DNA of 64,000 bases from Desulfosudis oleivorans (GTDB taxonomy: Bacteria; Desulfobacterota; Desulfobacteria; Desulfobacterales; SURF-7). Positions 33,646-42,833 of this stretch are shown one piece after another. The notes under the pieces were generated by a model. That model was not told the origin of the DNA and ran no database searches. It was given only the letters and a program-made list of their open reading frames with translations. A program made the position numbers and the translations under genes. Location: positions 62,001 through 126,000 of the forward strand of contig DYJD01000013.1 of assembly GCA_020723325.1 (NCBI GenBank). Reading direction: 5' to 3'. Within the stretch, counting starts at the first letter, position 1; the number at the start of each line of letters is the position of its first letter.

Positions 33646-35058
33646 ATGGCGGAAAAACCAGAAAAAAAGGAAAAAACACCGCGCCAGCCCATGCCGGAAC
33701 AGGAACCCAAGGCCCGGGCGCGCAATTTCGAGGAAGTGCCTTATGGATATGGTCCGGAAGCGGCCGTGAAAGAGGCCGAGCGCTGTCTGCAGTGCAAAAA
33801 TCCGGCCTGTGTGGACGGCTGCCCGGTGGCAGTGGATATCCCGGGCTTCATCAACCTGATCAAGCAGGGCGAGTTTGCCCGCTCCATCAGCAAAATCTGG
33901 GAGAAAAACAGCCTGCCGGCGGTGTGCGGCCGGGTATGCCCCCAGGAAATGCAATGTGAAGGCCGCTGTATCATCGGCAAAAAAGGCGAGCCCGTGGCCA
34001 TCGGCAACCTGGAACGCTTTGCCGCGGATTTTGCCCGCAAGAGCGGCGAGTGTGAGTTGCCGACGCTGGCCCAGCCCACGGGCAAACGGGTGGCGGTGGT
34101 GGGCTCCGGTCCGGCCGGCTTGACCGTGGCCGGGGATTTGATCCTGAAAGGCCATCAGGTCACCATTTACGAGGCCTTTCATAAACCCGGCGGGGTTTTG
34201 GTTTACGGCATTCCCGAATTCCGTCTGCCCAAGGAAATCGTCTTCTCGGAAGTGGCGGCCCTGGAAAATATGGGTGTCAAACTGGAGCTGAACCAGGTCA
34301 TCGGCCGCACCATCACCGTGGAAGAGCTTTTTGCGGAAGGTTTCGACGCCGTCTTCCTGGGAGTGGGAGCCGGCCTGCCACGCTTCCTGAATGTGCCCGG
34401 CGAAAATCTCATCGGCATCTATTCGGCCAATGAATACCTGACCCGCTCCAATTTAATGAAGGCCTACCGTTTTCCGGAATACGACACCCCCATCATCAAG
34501 GGCCGCAAGGTCATCACCCTGGGGGCCGGCAACGTGGCCATGGATGCAGCCCGCACAGCCCTGCGTCTGGGGGCCGAAAGCTCCTCCATCGTCTACCGCC
34601 GTTCCCGGGAAGAAGTTCCGGCCCGGGCCGCGGAAGTCCACCATGCCGAGGAGGAAGGGGTTCAGTTCCATTTCCTGACAGCACCGGTGAAATTTTTGGG
34701 GAATGAAAAAGGCCGCCTGACCGGTATGGTGGGCCTCAAGATGGCCCTGGGCGAGCCGGACGATTCCGGCCGGCGGCGGCCGGTGGAGATCAAGGGTTCT
34801 GAATTCGAGATGGAATGCGACCTGGCCATCATCGCCGTGGGCGCCAATGCCAATCCGCTGTTGACCCGCTCCACCGAAGGCTTGCAGTTGAACAAATGGG
34901 GCTATATCGTGGCCGACGAAGCCACGGGCAAAACCAGCCGCAAGGCGGTCTGGGCCGGCGGCGACATTGTCACCGGCTCGGCCACGGTGATTCTGGCCAT
35001 GGGGGCCGGACGAAAAGCGGCGGATTCCATTCATGACTACCTTGTCAGAGGATGGTAA
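33646..35058 (+). CDS. nfnB: NfnB-type NADPH-dependent reductase large subunit (GltA-like)
   Basis: A 470-residue flavoprotein with an N-terminal [4Fe-4S] domain (CLQCKNPACVDGCPV, CGRVCPQEMQCEGRC) and two dinucleotide folds (VAVVGSGPAGLTVAGDL; TLGAGNVAMDAART). The C-terminal FAD motif is GDIVTGSATVILAMGAGRKA. It is the family of GltD-like glutamate synthase small subunits; pairing with NfnA marks it as the bifurcating transhydrogenase. The second ATG (33646) is chosen because GGAGG lies 5 bases upstream. thiD overlaps its end by 7 bases. Confidence 0.9.
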   Translation: MAEKPEKKEKTPRQPMPEQEPKARARNFEEVPYGYGPEAAVKEAERCLQCKNPACVDGCPVAVDIPGFINLIKQGEFARSISKIWEKNSLPAVCGRVCPQEMQCEGRCIIGKKGEPVAIGNLERFAADFARKSGECELPTLAQPTGKRVAVVGSGPAGLTVAGDLILKGHQVTIYEAFHKPGGVLVYGIPEFRLPKEIVFSEVAALENMGVKLELNQVIGRTITVEELFAEGFDAVFLGVGAGLPRFLNVPGENLIGIYSANEYLTRSNLMKAYRFPEYDTPIIKGRKVITLGAGNVAMDAARTALRLGAESSSIVYRRSREEVPARAAEVHHAEEEGVQFHFLTAPVKFLGNEKGRLTGMVGLKMALGEPDDSGRRRPVEIKGSEFEMECDLAIIAVGANANPLLTRSTEGLQLNKWGYIVADEATGKTSRKAVWAGGDIVTGSATVILAMGAGRKAADSIHDYLVRGW

Positions 35059-35879
35059 AAAGTCGTTTCATGAAACATTCCTACCAAAGAACCTTGACCA
35101 TCGCCGGTTCCGACAGCGGCGGCGGGGCCGGCATCCAGGCGGATCTGAAGACTTTTGCGGCCCTGGGCTGCTACGGCATGTCGGTAATCACGGCCGTGAC
35201 CGCCCAGAATACCGAGGGGGTCACGGCCGTGCACCCGGTCCCGGCCGAGGTGGTGGCCGCCCAGATTTCCGCAGTGCTGACCGACCTGGGGGCCGACGCC
35301 ATTAAAATCGGCATGCTTTTCACGCCGGAAATCGTCCGTATGACGGCCGATGTACTCTCCCGCCGGGCTGTGCCGCCGATTGTACTTGATCCGGTCATGA
35401 CCGCCCAAAGCGGCGCAATGCTTCTTAAGGATGAGGCCCTAGCCGAGATGAAAACCCGGCTCATGCCCATGGCCGCTATTCTCACGCCGAATCTGCCGGA
35501 AGCGGAAAAATTGCTGGGCAGAACCATCCGCACAGTGGATGATATGCAACAGGCGGCCCGGGAGCTGGCAAGCTTCGGCAGCCGCGCCGTTCTGCTCAAA
35601 GGCGGGCATCTGGAAGAGGATCAAAACGTGGATTTTCTGTATCTTGTCCAGGAAGACCGGCTCCTGGATTTTCCCGGGGAGCGCATCCGCACCCAAAACG
35701 ACCACGGCACCGGCTGCACCTTGTCAGCCGCCATTGCCGCCTTTTTAGCCAAGGGCCGCTCCATGGAACAGGCGGTCCTGGGTGCCAAGATTTATCTCAC
35801 CAGCGCCCTCAAGGCCGGCGCCAAATACAAAATCGGCCACGGCCGGGGGCCGCTCCATCATTTTCATAAATTCTGGTAG
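35052..35879 (+). CDS. thiD: Hydroxymethylpyrimidine (phosphate) kinase ThiD
   Basis: A 275-residue ribokinase-fold enzyme. TIAGSDSGGGAGIQADLKTF at the N-terminus, LTPNLPEAEKLLG in the middle and the anion-hole motif DHGTGCTLSAAIAA near the end define ThiD. It phosphorylates HMP and HMP-P in thiamin biosynthesis. The ATG at 35052 overlaps nfnB; an alternative ATG is 18 bases on. It faces the thiE-thiL fusion gene across a 7-base gap. Confidence 0.9.
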   Translation: MVKSRFMKHSYQRTLTIAGSDSGGGAGIQADLKTFAALGCYGMSVITAVTAQNTEGVTAVHPVPAEVVAAQISAVLTDLGADAIKIGMLFTPEIVRMTADVLSRRAVPPIVLDPVMTAQSGAMLLKDEALAEMKTRLMPMAAILTPNLPEAEKLLGRTIRTVDDMQQAARELASFGSRAVLLKGGHLEEDQNVDFLYLVQEDRLLDFPGERIRTQNDHGTGCTLSAAIAAFLAKGRSMEQAVLGAKIYLTSALKAGAKYKIGHGRGPLHHFHKFW

Positions 35880-35886
35880 ATCGCCT

Positions 35887-37479
35887 TTAAGCGCCGCCAT
35901 GTTGAAACGAGCGCACGCCCTGGGGCAGGTCCAGAAAACGCCGGCCCTGAAAGGGCCGGCAGCGGCCCACCTGGTGGGCGCCGGGCAATTCCTGCTGGAT
36001 GGCTTCAAAAAGATCCGGCGGGCAGGCAAACAGCAGTTCATAGTCTTCGCCGCCGGCAAGCACCATTTCCATTGGATCGCAATGGTGTTTGGCGCAAAAG
36101 GCCAGCAGCTCCGGCGCCATGTTTGCCTCTGAAAGCATCCATTCGATAGTGATTCTTGAGGCGTCGGCAATATGACCAGCGTCGCCGCAAAGTCCGTCGC
36201 TGATATCCATGACACAGCCCACGCCCTTGTCCGCCAATATGCGGGCCGCATCAAAACGGGCCCGGGGCAGTTTGAAACAGGCTTCCAAGCGGGGAAAATC
36301 CGGGTCTTTTTTCATAAGGGCCGTTAACCCGGCCCGGGCCAGGCCCAAGGGGCCGCTGCAATAAAGCCCGTGGTCGGGTTGGGCCGCGGAGCGCAAGGGG
36401 AAAAGACCTTCCCGCCCATCGCCCACGGCAAACAGATCCAGACCCAGGACGTCGCCGCTGGAAATGTTGCCGCCCCCCAGGGCGCAGCCGTAGCGGCTCA
36501 AGGCCCGGTTGATGCCGGAATAGATTTCCGTCAGCGTGGTTTCGGCCACATGCTGGGGCAGGGTCAGGTTGATGAACAGGCAGACCGGATCGGCATAGGA
36601 GGCGGCCAGATCACTCAAGGTTACGGCCACGGCCTTTTCACCGATTTCCAGCGGGGATTGCCATTCAAAACGGAAGTGAACGCCTTCCCGCTGACTATCG
36701 GTGGTGATCACCGGATTGGCCAGGGCGGTGAGCAGGCAAGCGTCGTCCCCTGGGGGGATTCGCAGGACCTTGCCCGGCCGGCTGAAATCCGGGGCAACGG
36801 TTTGGAGCAGTTTGCGGATCAGGCCGAATTCATCCTGCCAGGGAATAGTTAAAGTGGTTCGGGTGAAACAGCCACAGGCTTCGGCCAGTTCCTGGGCCGC
36901 CGGCAAAACTGCAACAGAACCGGTCACGGCAATGCCTGCTGCCCCGCGGAACAGCCATTCACGGGCTGAAATAGGGTCGCTTCCGGCGCTCACCACCACC
37001 GGCAGCCGCGCCATTTTCATGAACCATTCCAGAGCCCCGGGGCCTGAAAGGGGCTCATGGTCAGGCAGGCACGGCATGGCCGGCGCCACCTGGACATAGT
37101 CCACTGCCGGGGGGAGGTTTTCAATGGCCTGGGCTTGATAGATGGAAAGGCCTACGAGGGCTGTGGGACCCAGGATGTCACGAATGGCGGCTGTATCTGC
37201 TTCCGTGCTGGTGTCAAGGTGCACACCGTCGGCTGCCAGGGCCTTGGCCAGCAGGATGTCGTCATGAACCAGGAAGGGAACGCGGTTGCAGCGGCAGGCC
37301 TGGCGGACGGCCATGACTTCCGGCAGTAAGCGCCATGGGAACTGGATGTTCTTATAGCGCAGCATGGTGGCCCCGGCCTTGAGGGCCGCTTCTGTCTGGC
37401 GGTTCAAGGCCGGGGCTCCTGGTCCGGATTCCAGGTCGTGGATAAATTTCAGGCAGTCATGGAAGCGGTTGGTTGCCAT
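35887..37479 (-). CDS. ThiE-ThiL fusion: thiamin phosphate synthase-like + thiamin-monophosphate kinase
   Basis: A 530-residue fusion. The N-terminal about 190 residues are ThiE/TenI-like (AGATMLRYKNIQ, FLVHDDILLAKALAADGVHL, GAAGIAVTGSVA). The usual GQ after DGVHL and the GPVF-T-TK loop are absent, so this domain may be TenI-like or inactive. From about 200 on it is ThiL (PPGDDACLL, LSDLAAS, GGNISSGD, MDISDGL, LAGGEDYELLF). The start at 37479 overlaps the HD gene by 23 bases; longer frames only read through that gene. Together with ThiD it covers the late steps of thiamin diphosphate formation. Confidence 0.86.
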   Translation of the reverse strand: MATNRFHDCLKFIHDLESGPGAPALNRQTEAALKAGATMLRYKNIQFPWRLLPEVMAVRQACRCNRVPFLVHDDILLAKALAADGVHLDTSTEADTAAIRDILGPTALVGLSIYQAQAIENLPPAVDYVQVAPAMPCLPDHEPLSGPGALEWFMKMARLPVVVSAGSDPISAREWLFRGAAGIAVTGSVAVLPAAQELAEACGCFTRTTLTIPWQDEFGLIRKLLQTVAPDFSRPGKVLRIPPGDDACLLTALANPVITTDSQREGVHFRFEWQSPLEIGEKAVAVTLSDLAASYADPVCLFINLTLPQHVAETTLTEIYSGINRALSRYGCALGGGNISSGDVLGLDLFAVGDGREGLFPLRSAAQPDHGLYCSGPLGLARAGLTALMKKDPDFPRLEACFKLPRARFDAARILADKGVGCVMDISDGLCGDAGHIADASRITIEWMLSEANMAPELLAFCAKHHCDPMEMVLAGGEDYELLFACPPDLFEAIQQELPGAHQVGRCRPFQGRRFLDLPQGVRSFQHGGA

Positions 37480-38041
37480 GGCCGTCAAATGCTCCGAATC
37501 CGAATAACTCCGCCCATTCCTTGAAGCGTTCGGCCTTGTCCCGGCCATAGGCCTGCAGGCCGGCCACAATTGCCGGCAGGGATTTTTCCCCATTGTCCGC
37601 GGTGTGGTCCTTGGAAAAAAATTTATCGGCAAAACAAATGATTTTTTCTTCCATGGTTACCGGCAGCATATCCCGCAGGGGCAGGGGCAAGGCATGGGCT
37701 TTGATATCCGCCATGGATATGCCCACGCCCACATGCCGCTCGCAGACCAGGGCATGGCGCGGAAATCCCAGTTTTTCCAATTCCAGGCCTCCCAGGTATC
37801 CATGCACCACATAGGGCTGATCCCCATGACAGCCGATTTCAGGGGCCCTGGTATACAGGATGCCGATGTCGTGCAGCATGGCCGCTTCCTGGATAAAGGG
37901 GATATCCAGGTCCAAGTGGTGGGCAAGACCCTCGGCCACGGCCACGGCCTTGCGGGCCACCTGCTCGCTGTGGCGGATGAGGATGCCGTGGGCTTTTGAT
38001 CCTCTCGGATAAAATTCATCTATGAGCTCATACGGATTCAT
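37457..38041 (-). CDS. HD domain phosphohydrolase
   Basis: A 194-residue HDIG-type protein: metal ligands H in ILIRHSEQVA, HD in EAAMLHDIGILYT, H in LVCERHVGVG and D in CFADKFFSKD. Short stand-alone HD proteins of this type are often nucleotide phosphohydrolases; the substrate is unknown. It lies 9 bases after prfB and overlaps the thiE-thiL start, so it is in the lnt-prfB-HD-thiEL operon. Confidence 0.85.
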   Translation of the reverse strand: MNPYELIDEFYPRGSKAHGILIRHSEQVARKAVAVAEGLAHHLDLDIPFIQEAAMLHDIGILYTRAPEIGCHGDQPYVVHGYLGGLELEKLGFPRHALVCERHVGVGISMADIKAHALPLPLRDMLPVTMEEKIICFADKFFSKDHTADNGEKSLPAIVAGLQAYGRDKAERFKEWAELFGFGAFDGHGNQPLP

Positions 38042-38050
38042 CTCAACCCA

Positions 38051-39155
38051 CTAGGTCGGTGTTTTCAGGGCAAGCAGGGCCCCCTCGATGAACGGGTCGA
38101 TGCCCCCATCCAGAACCTGGTTGACATTGCCGATTTCCAGGTTCAGGCGGTGGTCCTTGACCAATTGGTAAGGGTGCAGCACATAGGAACGGATCTGGCT
38201 GCCCCAGGCGATTTCATCCTTGCTGTCGTGCAGGGCCTGCATTTTTTTATCCTGCTTCTGCTGCTCCATTTGATGCAGCCTGGCGCGCAGCACCTTCATG
38301 GCCAGGTCCTTGTTGCGGTGCTGGGATTTTTCCTGCTGGCACTGCACCACAATCCCCGAGGGCATGTGGGTGATGCGCACGGCGCTGCTGGTTTTGTTCA
38401 CATGCTGGCCGCCGGAGCCGCTGGCCCTAAAGACATCGATGCGCAAATCCTTTTCCTCGATATTGACCACGATCTCCTGGTTCAGCTCCGGATAAACAAA
38501 GACGGATGCAAAGGAAGTATGGCGCTTGCCGCCGGCATTGAAGGGCGAAATCCGCACCAGCCGGTGCACACCCGTTTCCATTTTCATGTACCCATAGACA
38601 AAATCGCCGGCGGCGGTGAAGGTCACGCTCTTGATGCCGGCTTCGTCGCCGGGCTGCAGATCGATCAGTTCCAGGCGATAGCCCTTGCGATCCACCCAGC
38701 GGGTGTACATGCGAAAGAGCATTTCCGCCCAGTCCTGGGAATCGGTGCCGCCGGCGCCGGCATTGATGGAGACAATGGCATTGCTCCGGTCATGCTCCCC
38801 GTCGAGCATCAAATCCAGGGAGAAGCGGTTGATGTCCCTGCTGATTCGATCCAGTTCCCCAGAGACTTCCTGGATGGTGCTTTCGTCGTTTTCCTCCACA
38901 GCCAGATCCAGCAACTGGCCGGCTTCATCCAGTTCCTTGTGGAGCTTTTTCCAGGCCGTTACCTTGGTTTCGATTATGGCGCGCTCTTTCAGGATTTCCT
39001 TGGTCTTTTCCGGGTGGTCCCAAAATCCGCTGGCGGCTGTCAGGGCCTCGATTTCCATGAGCCGTTTTTCTTTGGTAGGCAGGTCAAAGACAGCCTTTCA
39101 GCTGTTCAAGTTTTTCCGCAGACTCCTGAATGACATTTTTCAGATCATGTAACAT
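38051..39155 (-). CDS. prfB: Peptide chain release factor 2, with programmed +1 frameshift
   Basis: RF2 ends translation at UGA and UAA. The gene starts at ATG 39155 (AGGAGG 5 bases upstream) and reads 23 codons (to GCL) into an in-frame TGA at 39086-39084. Slipping +1 at CTT-TGA-C continues with DLPTKEKRLMEIEAL to the end at 38051. The SPF stop-recognition motif (VRISPFNAGG) and the catalytic GGQ (SGSGGQHVNKTSS) are present. The total is about 367 residues, standard for RF2. It is 11 bases after lnt. Confidence 0.93.
39083..39098 (-). promoter_or_regulatory. prfB autoregulatory frameshift site
   Basis: Coding-strand sequence AAAGGCTGTCTTTGAC: CTT slippery codon, TGA stop, C after it (the weak context), with a purine-rich AAAGG a few bases upstream acting as the internal Shine-Dalgarno. 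Low RF2 favours the shift. Confidence 0.88.
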
Positions 39156-39166
39156 GGTTACCTCCT

Positions 39167-40726
39167 TTAGTTGGCAATCTTATTTTTTGTATATCGCCGG
39201 GCGATAAAAAGCAATACGCCAACCAGGCAGGCCAGGGCAAAAACATCGCCGACCTGTGAATAAATCGTCCGGATCTTCAGCAGGGGAACCGTGCGGGTCA
39301 GCACGGCGTCCTCAAACAAAGGGGTGGCGGCCGTACAACGGCCCACCGGGTCAATGAAACCGCTGATGCCGGTATTGGCGGAACGTACCAGGCAGCGCTT
39401 GTTTTCCACGGCGCGGAAAACCGTCATGGACAGATGTTGATAAGGGGCGCTGGTTTTGCCGAACCAGGCATCGTTGGTTATGTTGATGAGCAGATCCGCC
39501 TGATTTTTGGTCATGGCCCGGGCCAGGTCCGGAAAAATTCCTTCAAAACAGATCAGCATCCCCAGCTTGGCATCCTCCCAGGCAAGGGTGGCGCCCATTT
39601 CACCGCTTTTAAAATCGCCGATTTCCGCCACCATTTTGCCCACAAAGGGAAACCATTTTTTCAGCGGAACATATTCGCCGTAAGGAACCAGATGGACTTT
39701 GTCGTATTTGCCGAGCACATAACCTAAGGGATTCAAGAGATAAGCGCTGTTGAAATAATCGAGCTGTTCCGGGGTGCGCACATAGGAGGGACTCCCGATT
39801 AAAAAATATGTTCCGGCCTTGCGGATGCCCGCCTGCACCATCCGGTTGAGCTTACGCTCATGGGGCGTCAAAAAATAAAAAGGGGTGGCGGTTTCCGGCC
39901 AGACCATCAGGTCCGGCTTTTCTTCAGCAGCCGTTTCAGATAACTGATTGTATTTTGCGATGGTGGTGACTTGAAAAGCCGGGTCCCATTTGACAGCCTG
40001 ATCCACATTGCCCTGGATTACGCTGATTTTTTTTTGCTGGGCAACGGCTGCGGCTTGATCTGTGGCGCGAATACGGAATTCACCATAGGTCCAGACACCG
40101 GTCAGGCAAAGCAGCATGAGGCTTGTGGCGGCAATCACCATTCGGCCTTGCACTTGACGGCCCTGCCAATCCGCCCGCAAGGCAAAAAGCAGCACCAGAA
40201 AAATACCGCCATTGGCCATGGCCACCAGAAAAGAAACGCCATAAACTCCGGTTAGGTCCGTCATCTGAATCAAAGGCAGCAGGCGGTATTGGGAATATCC
40301 AAGAAGTTCCCATGGAAAACCGGAAAACAGATACATGCGCACATATTCCAAGGCTGTCCACAAAGCCGGAACAAAGCAAAAAAAGGCCAGGGAGGGCTTT
40401 TGCTGGAACCGGCCGAGGGCATAGGCAAAAACAGCAAAATAAAGGGCGAGATAGGCGGCCAGCAGGAGCAGCAGGGCGGCGCTGACCATCTCTGGCAAGC
40501 GGCCGTAGAAGGTCATGGTGTTAACCAGCCAGTAAAGCAGGGACAGATAGTGGGTGAGGCCCGCAATCAGGCCGGTTGAAAACCGTTGTCCGTCTGTACC
40601 ACCCTTGGCGGCCCAGAAAAGGGGAACCAGGGCAAACCAGGCCAGCCCGTAAAAATCGAAGTGTGGATAGGCCAAGGTGAGCAAGAGCCCGCTGCCGACG
40701 GCTGCTACAACTTTTTTTCGATTCAT
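39167..40726 (-). CDS. lnt: Apolipoprotein N-acyltransferase
   Basis: A 519-residue inner-membrane enzyme that adds the third acyl chain to lipoproteins. Six to seven N-terminal membrane segments are followed by a nitrilase-type domain: catalytic Glu in VWPETATPFYF, Lys in KYDKVHLVPYGEY, Cys in GMLICFEGIFPD. There is a C-terminal membrane helix (VFALACLVGVLLFIA). ATG 40726 is chosen; a longer frame to 40945 reads through the hexamer repeat. First gene of the lnt-prfB-HD-thiEL operon. Confidence 0.9.
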   Translation of the reverse strand: MNRKKVVAAVGSGLLLTLAYPHFDFYGLAWFALVPLFWAAKGGTDGQRFSTGLIAGLTHYLSLLYWLVNTMTFYGRLPEMVSAALLLLLAAYLALYFAVFAYALGRFQQKPSLAFFCFVPALWTALEYVRMYLFSGFPWELLGYSQYRLLPLIQMTDLTGVYGVSFLVAMANGGIFLVLLFALRADWQGRQVQGRMVIAATSLMLLCLTGVWTYGEFRIRATDQAAAVAQQKKISVIQGNVDQAVKWDPAFQVTTIAKYNQLSETAAEEKPDLMVWPETATPFYFLTPHERKLNRMVQAGIRKAGTYFLIGSPSYVRTPEQLDYFNSAYLLNPLGYVLGKYDKVHLVPYGEYVPLKKWFPFVGKMVAEIGDFKSGEMGATLAWEDAKLGMLICFEGIFPDLARAMTKNQADLLINITNDAWFGKTSAPYQHLSMTVFRAVENKRCLVRSANTGISGFIDPVGRCTAATPLFEDAVLTRTVPLLKIRTIYSQVGDVFALACLVGVLLFIARRYTKNKIAN

Positions 40727-40852
40727 GTCTGTCTGCACCTGTACTGAACGGATTGAAATGATGTGCGCATGGTCCTTTCCCATACGGGAATGCTTTTTTT
40801 TTTGCAAGCGTGAGTTGGAATAGATATATGGGAATTGCTTATAGGCTTTTTC

Positions 40853-40932
40853 GGGGTCGGTATCGGGGTCGGTCTCGGAATCGAAAAAATTAATTCGATA
40901 CCGATACCGATAGCGACCCCGACCCCGAGGAT
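40853..40932. repeat. Hexamer-built inverted repeat (GGTATC/GGGGTC units), copy 2
   Basis: Left arm CGGGGTCGGTATCGGGGTC and following, right arm GATACCGATACCGATAGCG and following; they are complementary around an AT-rich loop near 40888-40900. Same family as 32413-32552. It lies upstream of lnt; the remainder of 40727-41208 shows no gene. Confidence 0.7.
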
Positions 40933-41208
40933 AGGACATATTCATACATGCGATTGCCCCAGGAATAGATACATGGCAAATTCAGTTTGAATTTTTTGTA
41001 AGGTTATGATACTCTCTAACCATCATAAAATCCCCAATAGCTTATATATACTGACGGTACACCTGAAACGCATTCATCTGCATCAATAGTTATCTTTAAA
41101 AGCGCCTGGTTGCTCGATCGTCTCCGTTGGTAGGTATCCGTCGGCTGAATTGTAGACAATCGGCAGCAACTGCCGAAAGAGAATCAACACAGATCATGGG
41201 GTGGGTCG

Positions 41209-41517
41209 ATGAATGAAAATGAAAAAAAGGAAGGTCGGGTTGTCATTAAACCAGGGAAAGATATCGTCGCCTCCATGGCCAACGAATTCCGGTCGGAACT
41301 CTATTCCCTGGTCCAAAAATCCCCCATGGAGCTGATTATTGATCTGTTGGGGGTGGAGATGGTGGATTCGGTGGGCATCGGCGTGCTCATCGCCACCCAC
41401 AACTCACTGAATAAAATCGGCGGCAAGCTCAAGATCATCAATGTCGCCGGCAATATATGCGATCTGTTCAATACCATGCGCCTGAACCGGCATTTTACGG
41501 TGGAAAGAGGCCATTGA
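41209..41517 (+). CDS. STAS domain anti-sigma factor antagonist
   Basis: A 102-residue single STAS domain. The phosphorylatable serine lies in EMVDSVGIGVLIATHN, as in SpoIIAA/RsbV proteins that release a sigma factor or other target from an anti-sigma kinase. GGGGTGGG precedes the ATG. No partner kinase is adjacent, so the target is unknown. Confidence 0.85.
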   Translation: MNENEKKEGRVVIKPGKDIVASMANEFRSELYSLVQKSPMELIIDLLGVEMVDSVGIGVLIATHNSLNKIGGKLKIINVAGNICDLFNTMRLNRHFTVERGH

Positions 41518-41579
41518 TCACGCCTTGGCCGGCAAACCTGCCTATGGTCGCATCTGATATGGATTAGGGGGTGAATTGG

Positions 41580-41656
<77 letters not shown>

Positions 41657-41711
41657 TTTTTTCGGGTCTTCCTATCATGCATTTCAGCTTTGCGCAAGCG
41701 GATAAAAACAA

Positions 41712-42467
41712 CTAGGGCTTTTGAAGAAAAAAGCGATCTATTCCATTACCTATTTTTTGGGCGAGGACGGTTAAATATTGGTCGTCGCATAATTTCAGTT
41801 CTTCCGGAGGATTGGTCAGATATCCGATTTCAACCAAGACCGCGGGCATATCCGCGCCGGCAAGGGTTGCCAGGGGCAGCCCCAAAACCCTGGCCGGGGG
41901 TGTTTCAGGGGTTTGGTCCTTAAACTCTTTTTGCAGGATTTCGGCCAGTAATTTACCGGTCTTGCAATGGGTGCGCTGCAGCTTTTCCCAGGGGACCTGA
42001 CCTTCCTTACCAGGTGACGGCCCTTTGGATTCGGTTCTTTCCTCTGAATTGTTTATGGGCGGGGCCTGATAGTAGCAAAATGCCGTTCCGCTCACCTGGA
42101 AACGGAAACTGCCGGCGGCATGTAAACTGATGAGCAGGTCCGCGCCGTTGCGGTTGGCCTCGGCAGCACGATTGCTGATATCCATGGCGTAATCATCCGC
42201 CCGTGTCAGGATGACCTGATATCGATCCCCGAGTTCGCTGGAAAGAATGCGGGCCAGGGCCAGGGTAACGTTTTTTTCAAGTGTGCCGGCTGCTCCGCGG
42301 CTGCCGGTATCATGCCCGCCATGACCGGGATCAACGGCAATGACGGGTTTGATTTTACGGCGGAATCCCAGCCAGCCGGACTGGGCCTGGACCGTTGTCC
42401 AAAGCAAGAGGGCGGCTGACAGGATTATGCCCGTTTTCAGCAAGGTAAGAAATTTCTGTCGGTGCAT
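41712..42467 (-). CDS. N-acetylmuramoyl-L-alanine amidase (AmiC type)
   Basis: A 251-residue Amidase_3 zinc enzyme that cuts peptide stems from peptidoglycan. Zinc ligands are H in [11 protein letters not shown] in RAAEANR or nearby, and H in LISLHAAG; catalytic E in VEIGYLTN. The N-terminus is a signal peptide or anchor ([18 protein letters not shown]). The start at 42467 is chosen to begin just before this helix; earlier in-frame ATGs exist and the ribosome site is weak. There is no SPOR or AMIN domain. Confidence 0.85.
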   Translation of the reverse strand: MHRQKFLTLLKTGIILSAALLLWTTVQAQSGWLGFRRKIKPVIAVDPGHGGHDTGSRGAAGTLEKNVTLALARILSSELGDRYQVILTRADDYAMDISNRAAEANRNGADLLISLHAAGSFRFQVSGTAFCYYQAPPINNSEERTESKGPSPGKEGQVPWEKLQRTHCKTGKLLAEILQKEFKDQTPETPPARVLGLPLATLAGADMPAVLVEIGYLTNPPEELKLCDDQYLTVLAQKIGNGIDRFFLQKP

Positions 42468-42624
42468 TTGGGATTGATTTTTCTTTTCCAATTTCGCTTG
42501 ACACCTTTGGGGATAGATACTATTTATTGTACTTTTATAATTAATTCCTTTTTTCATAAGGAAAGTCAAGTTTTGAAAAATTGCCGCGCCGCTATACGGG
42601 CAAGGGCAAAGATGACAGAGAGAT

Positions 42625-42711
42625 GCGAGAGTGGCGGAATTGGTAGACGCACTGGACTTAGGATCCAGCTCTGGGAACAGAGTGGGAGTTCAAGTCTCCC
42701 CTCTCGCACCA
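42625..42711 (+). tRNA. tRNA-Leu (anticodon TAG)
   Basis: 87 bases with CCA. Acceptor GCGAGAG / CTCTCGC, anticodon arm CTGGA-CTTAGGA-TCCAG, a long variable arm (CTCTGGGAACAGAG) and T arm GGGAGTTCAAGTCTCCC. Confidence 0.95.
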
Positions 42712-42833
42712 CCATCATTAATCATTAGGTCTGTTGGCAGGTCTAATCAGCAAAGATCTATGTGCAGTAGATCAAGGAGGCACCGGTAATTCTTGGATTG
42801 CCGGAATGTTTCCGCTATTTTGGAGAACATGTG

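Noticed and set aside
40727-40945. N-terminal extension of Lnt reading RYRYRYR
   Set aside because: It is the translated hexamer repeat; Lnt length and membrane topology fit the start at 40726.
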